Positions 1-8,346 of a DNA stretch of 64,000 nucleotides are shown piece after piece. The notes under the pieces are model-generated. The model saw only the letters and a list, made by a program, of their open reading frames with translations. It was not told where the DNA came from and did not search any database. The position numbers and the translations under genes are program-made. How positions within the stretch are numbered: the stretch's first letter is position 1; each line of letters begins with the position of its first letter. The stretch is from positions 1 to 64,000 of the forward strand of contig NZ_JAHKSI010000003.1 of the NCBI RefSeq assembly GCF_019720915.1, given 5' to 3'. This DNA comes from Alkalihalobacillus sp. TS-13. GTDB lineage: Bacteria > Bacillota > Bacilli > Bacillales > Fictibacillaceae.

Positions 1-173
1 TGTGGACGGGATAAGTGCTGAAAGCATCTAAGCATGAAGCCCCCCTCAAGATGAGATTTCCCATCGCGTCAAGCGAGTAAGATCCCTCAGAGATGATGAG
101 GTTGATAGGTCTGGTGTGGAAGCGTGGCGACACGTGGAGCTGACAGATACTAATCGATCGAGGACTTAACCAC
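1..173 (+). rRNA. 23S rRNA, 3' end (partial)
   Basis: The window opens inside the last domain of a 23S rRNA. The text through the 3' end, with GAGGACTTAACCA at about 160-172, matches the highly conserved Bacillus 23S terminus as I know it. The gene begins before the window. A 5S gene follows on the same strand, so this is the distal end of a standard rrn operon. The exact 3' end is uncertain by a few bases. Confidence 0.95.
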
Positions 174-183
174 ACATAATGAA

Positions 184-244
184 CGCTGACTAACATCGTC
201 ACGTCCTGTGACAACGTCAGCACCAGCACATCCTGTGCGTCGCG
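184..244 (+). ncRNA. Bacillaceae-1-type RNA in the 23S-5S spacer
   Basis: Two hairpins carry the loop sequence RUCCU. The first is GTCAC-GTCCT-GTGAC (198-212), enclosed by an outer stem GCTGAC/GTCAGC (185-190 with 216-221). The second is GCAC-ATCCT-GTGC (226-238). As I recall, the Bacillaceae-1 RNA motif is defined by two RUCCU terminal loops and often lies beside rRNA operons. Two further copies on the minus strand at 21341-21487 have the same layout with compensatory changes in the outer stem, which supports the fold. Function unknown. Confidence 0.8.
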
Positions 245-309
245 TTTTCAAGAAAGACATTATCTAGTTTTGAGGGAATGGTTTCCTTCAAACTTCATAT
301 GAAGATTTG

Positions 310-425
310 TCAGAATCAAGAGATTCGAGGAAGCAAGTGACCGATCACCGGAGTGTACTTTCGCGGTACATGAGGATGAGAGTGAACACAGCTGACAAAG
401 AAGCTCGATGGTTATCACAAATCGA
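310..425 (+). repeat. GA-rich spacer element, copy A (upstream of 5S)
   Basis: A purine-rich stretch CGAGGAAGCAAGTGACCGA... centred on a hairpin GTGTAC/GTACAT near 350-370. It aligns with a second element at about 655-760, where the hairpin is GCGTAT/ATACGC. The hairpin arms differ but stay paired, which suggests selection on RNA structure. It lies in the 23S-5S spacer transcript. Identity and function are unknown to me. Confidence 0.55.
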
Positions 426-427
426 TA

Positions 428-544
<117 letters not shown>

Positions 545-549
545 TGTAA

Positions 550-590
550 AAAGGTGAAACGTACATTTATCTGTCGTTTCATCTTTTTTT
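550..590 (+). terminator. rrn operon terminator 1
   Basis: A 12-bp stem AAAGGTGAAACG/CGTTTCATCTTT with one G-U pair, then a run of T, immediately after 5S. Confidence 0.9.
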
Positions 591-654
591 ATTGTATCTA
601 TGATGTTCGTAAGGCTATGAAGGCATATGTAGCAACTGAGGATTGAGAGGAACA

Positions 655-760
655 AGGAGATCGAGGAAACCAGGGAGCGACGCCCGCAGCGTATGATATA
701 CGCGAGGACCGGAATGAGTGCCGATGACGAAGAGATCCGCCGTTCATCGCAGGCCGAAGG
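655..760 (+). repeat. GA-rich spacer element, copy B (upstream of the truncated 5S)
   Basis: Homologous to the element at 310-425: shared GAGAT-CGAGGAA...GAG-GA blocks around a perfect hairpin GCGTAT-GAT-ATACGC (about 693-707). It joins directly to the truncated 5S at 762. This suggests that the unit [element + 5S + terminator] was duplicated and the 5' third of the second 5S was then lost or replaced. Confidence 0.5.
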
Positions 761-761
761 T

Positions 762-845
762 CGAACACGGAAGTTAAGCTCTTCAGCGCCAATGGTAATT
801 GGGGGCTTCCCCCTGTGAGAGTAGGACGTCGCCGGGCTGTAAAAA
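762..845 (+). pseudogene. 5'-truncated 5S rRNA copy
   Basis: From 762 the sequence is identical to the intact 5S and its terminator for 127 nt (762-888 equals 469-595). The first ~40 nt of 5S are missing and replaced by unrelated GA/CG-rich sequence. The strand needed for helix I, and much of helix III, is therefore absent, so it is probably not a working 5S. Perfect identity over the shared part implies recent duplication or gene conversion. Confidence 0.8.
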
Positions 846-883
846 GGTGAAACGTACATTTATCTGTCGTTTCATCTTTTTTT
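843..883 (+). terminator. rrn terminator 2 (duplicate)
   Basis: Exact second copy of the hairpin and T-run that follows the intact 5S. From 889 to about 1040 no other feature is visible. Confidence 0.85.
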
Positions 884-1047
884 ATTGTTTTATAAAATGT
901 AATTCATATTTTGTATGATAAGATTAAAGCACCGAAAATTTCCAAAAAGTAAAGGTGACCAAATGATCCTATTCCGGAACACCAAAATTAGAAACAGATT
1001 GATTAATCCTTAGAAGGATGGAACTCAAGGTACAAAAGGACAGGTGT

Positions 1048-1629
1048 ATGATGAAAAGGCTAGTAATTATCACAGTCGGTAAGACCCATAGCGGAAAAAC
1101 GACATTTGCTAAAGCTTTAGAACATCAGTTGTACAACTCGCTTGTGATCGATCAGGACAATCATGCGGAATTCATCAATACCCATTATAAAACCTTACTA
1201 CCAAAAGAAGGCCCCAATACAATCAAGTATGCCCTCACTCAGACAATTGTTGATTATGCTGTTAACCAAACTAACTATCATCTCATTCTTTGCAACTCAA
1301 ATCGTGCTCGTAATGCTCGGTTGGAGTTGCTCGAACACTTTCATGATCGAGGATTTATCAGCATCCTCGTTAATTTTGATATTCCATATCATGTTCTTCA
1401 AGCTCGAATTGCAAAAAGTCAGCGAAGTACAACGATATTCAGGAGTGCCTCGACTTTTGGGGAAGTTCTTACTCGGCAACAGGCTGAGTCTTATAAGGCT
1501 AATATAAGGGTACCCATAGAAGGAGAAGCTGATCATTTATTTACCATCAAAAGTTCTGAGGAAGTGCAGTTTGTTACTCGAAGAATTATAGATATTGCTC
1601 ATAATCTAAGAGGATCCTCAGCTCGTTGA
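1048..1629 (+). CDS. P-loop ATPase/kinase-like protein
   Basis: A 193-residue soluble protein of the P-loop NTPase superfamily. The Walker A motif GKTHSGKTT is at residues 11-19. A strand ending LVIDQDN follows, and a later arginine-containing segment (RIAKSQRS) could be the lid that closes over ATP. This small layout fits nucleotide/shikimate-kinase or zeta-toxin/PNK-like kinases, but no substrate-specific motif is evident. I chose the ATG at 1048 because AAAGGA lies 8 nt upstream; the in-frame ATG at 1018 has no usable spacing. It stands alone, downstream of the rrn operon. Function unknown; annotated by fold only. Confidence 0.75.
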   Translation: MMKRLVIITVGKTHSGKTTFAKALEHQLYNSLVIDQDNHAEFINTHYKTLLPKEGPNTIKYALTQTIVDYAVNQTNYHLILCNSNRARNARLELLEHFHDRGFISILVNFDIPYHVLQARIAKSQRSTTIFRSASTFGEVLTRQQAESYKANIRVPIEGEADHLFTIKSSEEVQFVTRRIIDIAHNLRGSSAR

Positions 1630-1673
1630 TGTTTCGATATATAAGCGAGTTAGAACATTAAGGAGGGGGAATC

Positions 1674-1794
1674 GTGAATGAATTAAAAAATACTTAAAGA
1701 GGACGAATATCATCGGAAAATAAAAAATAAAGATCTGTTTATTGATACAATCAATGGTATTTTAAATTTTTTACTTAAGTTTATTTTTAGATAG
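1674..1794 (+). pseudogene. Frameshifted small ORF with a strong RBS
   Basis: A very strong RBS (AAGGAGGGGG) precedes a GTG start at 1674, but the frame stops after seven codons at AAAAAATACTTAA. One frame over, an open frame continues for about 33 codons (LKEDEYHRKIKNKDLFIDT...) to a TAG at 1792-1794. A one-base change in the A-rich tract would restore a ~40-residue protein ending in a hydrophobic segment. I read it as a decayed or mis-sequenced small gene of unknown function. Confidence 0.4.
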
Positions 1795-1852
1795 TTAAGG
1801 CGGTACTTTGTTTTCAAGAAATTCGCAAGCAGTAATAGAAGAGGGAGCCTGA

Positions 1853-2242
1853 ATGAAGTTTTATATTGCATCAAGTTTTAAAAATATTGATAAAGTGCGT
1901 TACGTAAGTGAACAGTTAGTCACCAAAGGATACATACAGACATTTGATTGGACAAAGCATGAAAAAGCTTCAACATTTGAAGAACTGAAACAAATTGGTG
2001 AAAAAGAAAAAGATGCTGTGATCGAATCAGATTTTATCGTGGTCATTTTACCAGCCGGCAAAGGAAGCCATATTGAATTAGGTATTGCCCTCGGTCTTAA
2101 CAAAAAAGTTATCCTTTTCTCTCCAAATTATGAAGTATATGATTTTTCTGCCACCAGTACCTTTTATCATCTATCTGAAGTTGATCATTTTACTGGGACC
2201 ATAGATGAGCTAGTGGCATTTTTACATTTAAAGAAAGTATAA
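1853..2242 (+). CDS. Nucleoside 2-deoxyribosyltransferase-like protein
   Basis: 129 residues, resembling the compact Rossmann-like nucleoside 2-deoxyribosyltransferase superfamily. The N-terminal strand MKFYIASSF matches that family's start. The GSHIELGIALGLNKKVIL segment (about residues 70-88) holds the Glu expected at the nucleophile position. Related Bacillus proteins are usually left as 'group-specific protein', so the reaction is inferred, not shown. RBS GAAGAGGGAG precedes the ATG. The 3' end runs into a ~90-bp repeat, and the stop codon and last codons (LKKV) are supplied by that repeat. Confidence 0.7.
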   Translation: MKFYIASSFKNIDKVRYVSEQLVTKGYIQTFDWTKHEKASTFEELKQIGEKEKDAVIESDFIVVILPAGKGSHIELGIALGLNKKVILFSPNYEVYDFSATSTFYHLSEVDHFTGTIDELVAFLHLKKV

Positions 2243-2317
2243 AATACTTTCTTCAATATAAGTACAACTAAGGCTCAGCCTTCGCCCTAAGGCTTGGCTT
2301 TGCCAAGTTTTCTTTAA
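2228..2317 (+). repeat. MITE-like 90-bp element, copy 1
   Basis: Begins with the hairpin AAGAAAGTAT-AAA-ATACTTTCTT and ends with CTTGGCTTTGCCAAG and TTTTCTTTA. The outermost TTAAAGAAA and TTTCTTTAA form short terminal inverted repeats. Near-identical copies lie at 42118-42207 and 58169-58257, with a fragment at 40818-40844. Here it overlaps the 3' end of the NDT-like gene. No transposase is present. Confidence 0.75.
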
Positions 2318-2349
2318 CGAATAAAGAAAAATGTATGATTAATTAAATG

Positions 2350-2381
2350 AAGCATTACTTTTAAAAAAAGTAATGCTTTTT
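2350..2381 (+). terminator. Intrinsic terminator
   Basis: Hairpin AGCATTACTTTT/AAAAGTAATGCT followed by TTTTT, just after the 90-bp repeat. It would end transcription of the NDT-like gene. Confidence 0.8.
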
Positions 2382-2454
2382 CCTATTAAAAGCTATGTCC
2401 AGAAGTGTATGATTAAAAAGGAATTAAAATAATGAAGGCTTGGAGAGATGTTTT

Positions 2455-2910
2455 ATGAAAATCAAAATAGATGACTTAACTGGAACCGAAGTGTCTGAAT
2501 TGGTGAACGGCCATCTTCAGGGTATGACACTACATTCTCCGCCAGAAAGTATCCATGCACTGAATCTTGAGGCATTGCGGAAACCAGAAATCACATTCTG
2601 GAGCGTTTGGGAGGAAGATGTAGTAGTTGGTTGCGGGGCTTTAAAAGAACTTGATGATAAACATGGAGAAGTCAAATCAATGCGAACGTCTTCTTCACAT
2701 CTAAGAAAGGGTGTTGCCAAACAACTCCTTGAACACATTATTGGAGAAGCCCATCGACGGGGTTATCAGCGGTTGAGTTTGGAAACGGGTTCAATGGATG
2801 CTTTTGAACCAGCAAGGAAGCTATATAAGCGGTTCGGTTTCGAATATTGTAAGCCGTTTTCGGATTATTTGGAGGACCCAAACAGTGTTTTTATGACCAA
2901 GGAACTTTGA
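2455..2910 (+). CDS. ysnE: GNAT family N-acetyltransferase (YsnE-like)
   Basis: 151 residues, nearly collinear with the B. subtilis YsnE sequence as I recall it (HSPPESIHALNLEALRKPEI, CGALKELDDKHGEVKSMRTS). The acetyl-CoA pyrophosphate loop is in the SSSHLRKGVAKQLL region (about residues 82-96), and RKLYKRFGF is the typical GNAT motif B end. It should acetylate a small-molecule or peptide amine; in B. subtilis ysnE has been linked to indole-3-acetate formation, which cannot be judged here. I chose ATG 2455, preceded by GGAGA, over the in-frame TTG at 2440, because it gives the usual family length. Confidence 0.88.
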   Translation: MKIKIDDLTGTEVSELVNGHLQGMTLHSPPESIHALNLEALRKPEITFWSVWEEDVVVGCGALKELDDKHGEVKSMRTSSSHLRKGVAKQLLEHIIGEAHRRGYQRLSLETGSMDAFEPARKLYKRFGFEYCKPFSDYLEDPNSVFMTKEL

Positions 2911-2946
2911 GTTCAATTATTTAAAATCATGAAAGGAAGTTTTGGA

Positions 2947-3390
2947 ATGAAGATCATCGAAGGAAAGAAAACCTTTAATTTAGATGAATTTCTTAAGAAA
3001 CCCTTATTCGCTCATCTTTCTACTTTGTCATCGGAAGGGCCTAGGGAATCACCTGTATGGTTCTATTGGGAAGATGAATGTATTTATATTATCGGAACAC
3101 CTTCTTCAGACAGCTTTCCAGGACGAATAGAAAAGAATCCTGAATGTGCAATCGGTATAGTGGATCTCGACCATACAACAGGTAAAGTATTGCACGCAGG
3201 GTTTCGAGGCTGTGCGACTGTAGAGCCATTTGATAAACGGATTGCAACACGCTTGCTAGCGCGTTATTTAGGACCTGAAGAAGAGAAATGGGATCCAAGA
3301 TTTCAAGGTTTGGGAAACAGTAATATTTTAATAAAATTTGTTCCGGAAACTGTCGTTGTACGAGACCAATCCTTCATCCCGAGTATATAG
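2947..3390 (+). CDS. Pyridoxamine 5'-phosphate oxidase family protein
   Basis: 147 residues with the split-barrel flavin-binding layout: an N-terminal LDEFLKKPLFAHLSTLSSEG, then PRESPVWFYWEDECIYI and the FPGRIEKNPECAIGIVD strand typical of PPOX-type FMN or F420-like proteins. These are usually FMN-dependent oxidoreductases or heme-binding relatives; the substrate is not predictable. ATG 2947 has AAAGGAAG 7 nt upstream, and the in-frame ATG at 2929 lacks an RBS. It follows ysnE by 36 nt on the same strand, so the two may be cotranscribed. Confidence 0.8.
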   Translation: MKIIEGKKTFNLDEFLKKPLFAHLSTLSSEGPRESPVWFYWEDECIYIIGTPSSDSFPGRIEKNPECAIGIVDLDHTTGKVLHAGFRGCATVEPFDKRIATRLLARYLGPEEEKWDPRFQGLGNSNILIKFVPETVVVRDQSFIPSI

Positions 3391-3410
3391 GGTTGCTCAG
3401 CTACATAAAG

Positions 3411-3441
3411 AAGGAAACCCAGGTGAGTAATAACCTGGGTC
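3411..3441 (-). terminator. Terminator between convergent genes
   Basis: Hairpin ACCCAGGT/ACCTGGGT. The T-rich side (TTTCCTTCTTT) is on the minus strand, so it best serves the DUF3243 gene. Confidence 0.65.
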
Positions 3442-3453
3442 CCGTTAAGTTCC

Positions 3454-3759
3454 TTAATTTGTTTGATCTGCAAGTTTCACTAACACATGCGCCATATGTT
3501 GGCGTTCTTCTTCATTGGCTACGTTCCATAATTCATTCAGCACTTTTTCTTCACGATTTCGAGGCTCTTCGTGTTTCGCTAAATAATCTGCTACGCGCTT
3601 TGCCCCTTTAGTCAATCCTTCTTCTCCAAGGCCAAGCTTTTCACCTCTGTGGACTTGATCTCCTAGATAATTTTTAAACGTTTCGAAGTTTTGCATGATA
3701 TCATCTTTTTTATCTTCGCTCATTTGAGCAGCTGCTTGTTTTGGATCTTTGTCAAGCAT
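3454..3759 (-). CDS. DUF3243 family protein (YmfJ-like)
   Basis: 101 residues, acidic and helical, without membrane segments. The FETFKNYLGDQVHRGEKLGL, RVADYLAKHEEPRNREEKVL and LWNVANEEERQHMAHVLVKL blocks fit the DUF3243 family, of which B. subtilis YmfJ is a shorter member. An extra N-terminal ~20 residues (DKDPKQAAAQMSEDKKDD) is present here. RBS AAGGAGGG is 8 nt upstream of the start. It is transcribed toward the PPOX gene and ends in its own terminator. Biochemical role unknown. Confidence 0.82.
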   Translation of the reverse strand: MLDKDPKQAAAQMSEDKKDDIMQNFETFKNYLGDQVHRGEKLGLGEEGLTKGAKRVADYLAKHEEPRNREEKVLNELWNVANEEERQHMAHVLVKLADQTN

Positions 3760-4297
3760 GTGTAAAGCCCTCCTTAAATGGTAGTACTTACCTTTACCTT
3801 AAAAGCGAACGATATAAACATTATAATAAGGTTGAGGGTTAAGAAGGTAATATATTGTAATTCGATAGAGCCAAGAAAAGCGGTTTATTTTTCGATCCTC
3901 CTCTGGGCACCGTAATTTATATTTACCTTTACCTTTTCACAACATCGTATCCTATAACAAACCCGGTAGAAACACCAAACACCTAATCCTGGAGTCGGTA
4001 TTATCATATCAGGGTTATTATTTTTATATCCCATCTATACTGCCCATAAGAATTGGTTTGGGTTGAATGATGATTAGGATGTACAAGAGAGCTTGGTTTT
4101 TCAAGCTCGTCTTTTTAATATATATAGGAAAGTATAAAATTTAGGTCTGCCACAGCACTTCAACGTGGTAGTTTTTAAAAAAGCCTTCAAGTAGCTCCTA
4201 GAAAGTATGATTTAATGACTTTTCTCTTTTTTTCTACAATAATTTCGTGCTATCCTTAGAGTTACAAAAATTGAAAGTTGTGTTTGGAGGTTAGACC
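3760..4297. other. 538-bp gap without a convincing gene
   Basis: It contains the upstream region of the DUF3243 gene, two copies of TTACCTTTACCTT (about 3788 and 3922), a plus-strand terminator-like hairpin (4087-4116), and on the minus strand near 3940-4015 fragments of frames (IPTPGLGV and, one frame over, STGFVIGYDVVKR) that look like a decayed small membrane protein. Nothing else is supported. Confidence 0.4.
4087..4116 (+). terminator. Terminator-like hairpin
   Basis: GAGCTTG-GTTTTT-CAAGCTC followed by GTCTTTTT. No obvious gene precedes it on this strand. Confidence 0.55.
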
Positions 4298-4825
4298 GTG
4301 ATTGAAAATGGTTTGGTGCTTATTGCAATCATCTTGATCATCAATATCGTTTATGTGACGTTCTTTACTTTACGTATGATTTTGACGCTTAAAAATCAAC
4401 GGTATCTGGCTGCGACAGTCAGTGTTTTTGAAGTCATCATTTATGTCATCGGTCTTGGCATTGTTTTAGAGAACCTGAATGAAATCCAGAACTTGATTGC
4501 ATATGCAGTAGGCTATGGAATCGGCGTCATTGTCGGGATGAAAATTGAAGAAAAGCTGGCCTTAGGGTATATTACCGTTAACGTGATCACGAAAGACTTC
4601 GATTCGAACATTCCGAACGCACTTAGGGATAAAGGATACGGGGTTACAAACTGGTTGGCGGATGGTCGTGAAGGTCCTCGGCTGATGATGGAAATCCTGA
4701 CCTCGCGTAAATCAGAACATAATCTTTATAATAGTGTGAAGGACCTTGATCCGAAAGCGTTCATCATTTCGCATGAGCCTAAAGCATTCTATGGAGGGTT
4801 CTGGGTCAAGTCTATTCGGAGGTAA
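4298..4825 (+). CDS. yebE: DUF2179 membrane protein, UPF0316 (YebE-like)
   Basis: 175 residues. Three hydrophobic segments fill the first ~85 residues ([19 protein letters not shown]-like, [33 protein letters not shown]). A cytoplasmic DUF2179 domain follows from about residue 95 ([20 protein letters not shown] ... [15 protein letters not shown]). The start is GTG 4298 with TTGGAGGT upstream. In B. subtilis yebE and yebG also precede purE, so the position supports the name. The next gene starts 6 nt later, indicating a two-gene operon. Function unknown; DUF2179 may bind nucleotides. Confidence 0.88.
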   Translation: MIENGLVLIAIILIINIVYVTFFTLRMILTLKNQRYLAATVSVFEVIIYVIGLGIVLENLNEIQNLIAYAVGYGIGVIVGMKIEEKLALGYITVNVITKDFDSNIPNALRDKGYGVTNWLADGREGPRLMMEILTSRKSEHNLYNSVKDLDPKAFIISHEPKAFYGGFWVKSIRR

Positions 4826-4831
4826 AGACAC

Positions 4832-5035
4832 ATGGATAAGAAGAAGCCGAAAAAGAAGAAGTTCGAAGTATTGGAAAACGAGAGCATCTCAAGCTGTCTC
4901 GATCGGATGAAGGAAGAAGGCTATATGCCTGTCCGCCGGATGGAGGAGCCGGTCTTTCAAGAAAATACTCGAAATGGTAAAAAAGAAGTGGAAGTTTTAC
5001 GCCAAAGGGTGATTTTTGAAGGAAAATTACAGTAA
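4832..5035 (+). CDS. yebG: NETI motif-containing protein (YebG-like)
   Basis: 67 residues, very basic at the start (DKKKPKKKKFEV). ENESISSCLDRMKEEGYMPV corresponds to the NETI-type signature, followed by the conserved RRMEEPVF. The family is small, cytoplasmic and uncharacterised. It lies 6 nt after the YebE-like gene, as in B. subtilis. Its stop codon directly abuts the first PurR box of the purine operon. Confidence 0.88.
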   Translation: MDKKKPKKKKFEVLENESISSCLDRMKEEGYMPVRRMEEPVFQENTRNGKKEVEVLRQRVIFEGKLQ

Positions 5036-5078
5036 AACCCGAACATTAAATATAAATATGAAACTATCGTTCGATTTT
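5035..5078 (+). promoter_or_regulatory. Two PurR boxes upstream of purE
   Basis: AAACCCGAACATT (5035-5047) matches the PurBox consensus AWWWCCGAACWWT at all but one place. ATCGTTCGATTTT (5066-5078) is the inverted partner, with a weaker match. Two inverted boxes about 18 bp apart upstream of purE is the B. subtilis arrangement, where PurR represses transcription and PRPP relieves it. Confidence 0.75.
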
Positions 5079-5081
5079 TCG

Positions 5082-5111
5082 TTGACATAGCTGTTTTTCC
5101 ATTGTTACAAT
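5082..5111 (+). promoter_or_regulatory. Sigma-A promoter of the pur operon
   Basis: -35 TTGACA (5082-5087) and -10 TACAAT (5106-5111), 18-bp spacer. It lies just after the PurR boxes and just before the riboswitch aptamer. Confidence 0.85.
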
Positions 5112-5127
5112 ATAACTGGAATTAAGA

Positions 5128-5198
5128 CTCTCATATAATCTTGGGAATAGGGCCCATAAGTTTCTACCCAGTGACCGTAAATCATTGGACTATGAGGG
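5128..5198 (+). ncRNA. Guanine-class purine riboswitch aptamer
   Basis: P1 is formed by CTCTCATA/TATGAGGG. The core ATAATCTTGGGAATAGGGCCCATAAG... and ...GGACTATG match the purine riboswitch. The specificity base before TATG is C (GGACTATG), which in known members pairs with guanine or hypoxanthine rather than adenine. The 3' strand of P1 plus the following GGGAAAGC can alternatively pair with GCTTTCTCAT at 5259-5268 inside the terminator, giving a guanine-OFF switch. Confidence 0.93.
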
Positions 5199-5239
5199 AA
5201 AGCGATAGGTATGCTCACGTAAATGATAGATGACCGTGC

Positions 5240-5312
5240 GATGCCCAGGATTTTTTATGCTTTCTCATCATTAAAGAGAAACTTTCATAATCCTGGGCAT
5301 TTTTACGTTTTT
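5240..5312 (+). terminator. Riboswitch-controlled terminator before purE
   Basis: Long stem GATGCCCAGGATT/AATCCTGGGCAT with a large loop (5253-5288), followed by TTTTACGTTTTT. The loop contains the antiterminator partner of riboswitch P1. Confidence 0.88.
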
Positions 5313-5386
5313 AAGAGTCATTCACTCTCTTTCAGCGGGAAAGATTTTATAACGATCAATCAATTAAGGAAGGTTTGGTGATATGG

Positions 5387-5875
5387 ATGAATCCAAAAAT
5401 CGGCATCATCATGGGAAGCACATCCGACTGGGAAACGATGAAACATACATGTGACATTTTAGATGAGATAGAAATCCCTTATGAAAAGCAAGTTGTCTCA
5501 GCACACCGGACACCAGACCTGATGTTCCAATATGCAGAGGAAGCAAGAGCACGTGGATTAAAAGTTATCGTGGCAGGAGCAGGCGGAGCAGCGCACCTTC
5601 CTGGAATGGTCGCAGCAAAAACGACGTTGCCTGTCATCGGGGTGCCCGTCCAATCGAAAGCACTCAATGGCTTGGATTCACTTTTATCGATTGTCCAAAT
5701 GCCCGGCGGTGTACCAGTTGCGACGGTGGCGATCGGAAAAGCAGGTGCGACTAATGCAGGACTGTTAGCGGCACAGATCATCGGAACGAATGATGAAGAG
5801 GTTGCGGCACGATTACAAGCACGTCAAGAAAAGGTCCGTGAAAAAGTACTGGAAAGCAGTGGTGATTTGAAATGA
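5387..5875 (+). CDS. purE: N5-carboxyaminoimidazole ribonucleotide mutase PurE
   Basis: 162 residues. Converts N5-CAIR, the PurK product, to CAIR in de novo purine synthesis. The GSTSDWETM phosphate loop, the VSAHRTPD segment with the catalytic His, [11 protein letters not shown] and [20 protein letters not shown] are all intact, as in class I PurE. It is the first gene of the operon, 75 nt after the riboswitch terminator. ATG 5387 best matches the family N-terminus ([10 protein letters not shown]); TTG 5375 and GTG 5378 are in frame but sit too close to the AAGGAAGG. The stop overlaps purK by ATGA. Confidence 0.97.
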   Translation: MNPKIGIIMGSTSDWETMKHTCDILDEIEIPYEKQVVSAHRTPDLMFQYAEEARARGLKVIVAGAGGAAHLPGMVAAKTTLPVIGVPVQSKALNGLDSLLSIVQMPGGVPVATVAIGKAGATNAGLLAAQIIGTNDEEVAARLQARQEKVREKVLESSGDLK

Positions 5876-7032
5876 GTCAACCAATCGTCCCTCCAAAAAC
5901 GATCGGAATCCTTGGCGGGGGTCAGCTCGGACGTATGATGGCAATAGCTGCGAAGGAGATGGGCTTCAAGGTAGCTACGGTCGATCCGACTGAAGGTTCC
6001 CCGTGCGGATTGATCGCAGACATTGAAATCGTTGGAGATTACGCGAGTGAAGAGGCACGAAACAAGCTTGCGGAAGTGAGCGATGTCATCACGTATGAAT
6101 TTGAAAATGTCGATCTTACTACAGCCAGATGGCTTGAGGAGCATCACCATCTTCCACAGGGAAGTAATCTTTTGAAAGTCACACAGGACCGGGCGGAGGA
6201 AAAAGCGACGCTAGAAAAAATCGGTGTCCAGGTTGCCCCTTATGAACTGGTTAACCAGAAATCCGAGTTGGAAATGGCCCTTGAGAACGTCGATTACCCG
6301 GCCATATTAAAAACGACACGGGGCGGATACGATGGGAAAGGACAAGTTGTGCTCGACTCACCGGACGACTTGAATAAGGCGAAAGAGCTTTTAGAAAGCG
6401 GTCGACCTTGCGTCCTCGAAAAGAAAATCAATTTTATGAAAGAGATCTCAGTGATTGTTGCACGAAATACATCAGGAGATACCGAGACGTTCCCGGTTGC
6501 TGAAAACATCCATAAAGACAATATTTTATATCAGTCGATCGTGCCGGCACGGATTTCCGAGGACAATATAGCAGAAGCAGAATCATTAGCGAGAAAGATT
6601 GCGGATGGACTCGATCTCGTCGGAACATTGGCTGTCGAAATGTTCCTGACAGAAGACCACGGCATCTACATCAACGAACTTGCTCCAAGACCGCATAACT
6701 CTGGCCATTACACGATCGAAGGGTGCATGGTCTCCCAGTTTCAGCAGCATATCCGCGCAATCTGCGGGTGGAAGCTCGGCAAGCCGAATTTGGTAAAACC
6801 GAGCGTAATGGTGAACCTACTAGGGGAAGACGCGGCGAATATTCTTGAATTCGCTCCGCTCTTCGATGATGTGCACCTCCATCTTTATGAGAAAAAGGAG
6901 ATCAAGGATAAGCGAAAGATGGGGCATTTCACGATTATTGATGAAACATTGAATGAAGCAGTCGATAAAGCAGAAACAATAATGGAAAACTTGCAAAAAT
7001 CACCAAAACATAAGCTGGAGGAAGTCAAATGA
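5872..7032 (+). CDS. purK: N5-carboxyaminoimidazole ribonucleotide synthase PurK
   Basis: 386 residues. ATP- and bicarbonate-dependent carboxylation of AIR to N5-CAIR, handed to PurE. It has the ATP-grasp architecture: an N-terminal Rossmann start with GGGQLGRMM (about residues 15-23), a central ATP-binding part with [12 protein letters not shown], and the [18 protein letters not shown] block near residue 270 that binds metal and substrate. Normal family length. Translationally coupled to purE and purB by 4-nt overlaps at both ends. Confidence 0.97.
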   Translation: MSQPIVPPKTIGILGGGQLGRMMAIAAKEMGFKVATVDPTEGSPCGLIADIEIVGDYASEEARNKLAEVSDVITYEFENVDLTTARWLEEHHHLPQGSNLLKVTQDRAEEKATLEKIGVQVAPYELVNQKSELEMALENVDYPAILKTTRGGYDGKGQVVLDSPDDLNKAKELLESGRPCVLEKKINFMKEISVIVARNTSGDTETFPVAENIHKDNILYQSIVPARISEDNIAEAESLARKIADGLDLVGTLAVEMFLTEDHGIYINELAPRPHNSGHYTIEGCMVSQFQQHIRAICGWKLGKPNLVKPSVMVNLLGEDAANILEFAPLFDDVHLHLYEKKEIKDKRKMGHFTIIDETLNEAVDKAETIMENLQKSPKHKLEEVK

Positions 7033-8324
7033 TAGAACGTTATACAAGACCTGAAATGGGATCGATTTGGACAGAGGAAAACAAATTCAAAGCATGGCTC
7101 GAGGTTGAAATCCTTGCTTGTGAAGCATGGGCAGAGCTTGGTGATATTCCGAAAGAGGATGTGGTAAAGCTTCGCGAAAACGCATCCTTCGATGTGAACC
7201 GGATCCACGAAATCGAGGAACAAACACGCCATGATGTTGTTGCATTTACAAGAGCGGTTTCAGAAACACTTGGTGAAGAACGCAAATGGGTCCATTATGG
7301 TCTGACTTCAACAGACGTCGTCGACACAGCACTCTCTTACTTGATCAAGCAGGCGAACGAAATCCTTATACAAGACGTTGACAATTTCATCGAGGTTTTA
7401 AAAGAGAAAGCGAAAGAACACAAATATACAGTGATGATGGGACGGACACATGGGGTCCATGCGGAACCGACGACATTCGGCTTGAAGCTCGCGCTCTGGT
7501 ATGAAGAGATGAAGCGCAATAAAGAGCGTTTGGAACAGGCGGTCGAAGGGATCCGTTTTGGAAAGCTCTCCGGTGCGGTCGGAACCTATGCGAACATCCC
7601 GCCGTTCGTTGAAGAATATGTGTGTGAAAAACTTGGCTTGAACCGTGCACCGGTTTCGACCCAAACGTTACAGCGTGACCGCCATGCACACTACATTTCA
7701 ACACTGGCGCTGGTTGCGACTTCGGTTGAAAAATTCGCGACAGAGATCCGTGGATTGCAAAAGAGTGAAACGCGTGAAGTTGAGGAGTTTTTCGCAAAAG
7801 GGCAGAAGGGTTCGTCAGCGATGCCGCATAAACGGAATCCGGTCGGATCTGAGAACATGACGGGGCTCGCACGTGTGATTCGTGGCCATATGGTTACGGC
7901 GATGGAGAACGTATCCCTCTGGCATGAGCGTGATATTTCGCACTCATCCGCTGAGCGCGTGATCATTCCAGACAGCACGATTCTGTTGAATTACATGCTG
8001 AACCGATTCTCGAACATCGTAAAGAACTTGACGGTGTTCCCTGAAAACATGAAGCGTAACATGACTCGGACATACGGTTTGATCTACTCGCAGCGTGTCT
8101 TGCTTTCTTTGATCGATAAAGGCATGAGCCGTGAAGAGGCATATGACCTTGTTCAGCCGAAAGCGATGGAAGCATGGGAGAGAGGCATCCAGTTCCGCGA
8201 GCTGATCGAAGCGGAACCGCGTGTGACGGAAATGCTTGCACCTGCTGAGATCGAGGACTGCTTCGACTATAACTACCACGTACGTGAAGTGGACAATATC
8301 TTCAAACGCGTCGGGTTGGAATAA
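7029..8324 (+). CDS. purB: Adenylosuccinate lyase PurB
   Basis: 431 residues. Cleaves fumarate from SAICAR in IMP synthesis and from adenylosuccinate in AMP synthesis. Family signature [20 protein letters not shown] (about residues 260-280) is intact, including the mobile-loop catalytic Ser. [16 protein letters not shown] and [14 protein letters not shown] supply the other active-site blocks (His about 141). Usual homotetrameric family length. Starts inside the purK stop codon. Unlike in B. subtilis, as I recall it, purC does not follow closely: a 178-nt gap holds a 21-nt-phased repeat array. Confidence 0.97.
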   Translation: MIERYTRPEMGSIWTEENKFKAWLEVEILACEAWAELGDIPKEDVVKLRENASFDVNRIHEIEEQTRHDVVAFTRAVSETLGEERKWVHYGLTSTDVVDTALSYLIKQANEILIQDVDNFIEVLKEKAKEHKYTVMMGRTHGVHAEPTTFGLKLALWYEEMKRNKERLEQAVEGIRFGKLSGAVGTYANIPPFVEEYVCEKLGLNRAPVSTQTLQRDRHAHYISTLALVATSVEKFATEIRGLQKSETREVEEFFAKGQKGSSAMPHKRNPVGSENMTGLARVIRGHMVTAMENVSLWHERDISHSSAERVIIPDSTILLNYMLNRFSNIVKNLTVFPENMKRNMTRTYGLIYSQRVLLSLIDKGMSREEAYDLVQPKAMEAWERGIQFRELIEAEPRVTEMLAPAEIEDCFDYNYHVREVDNIFKRVGLE

Positions 8325-8346
8325 AACGTCGATCCGGCAGTGGAAA

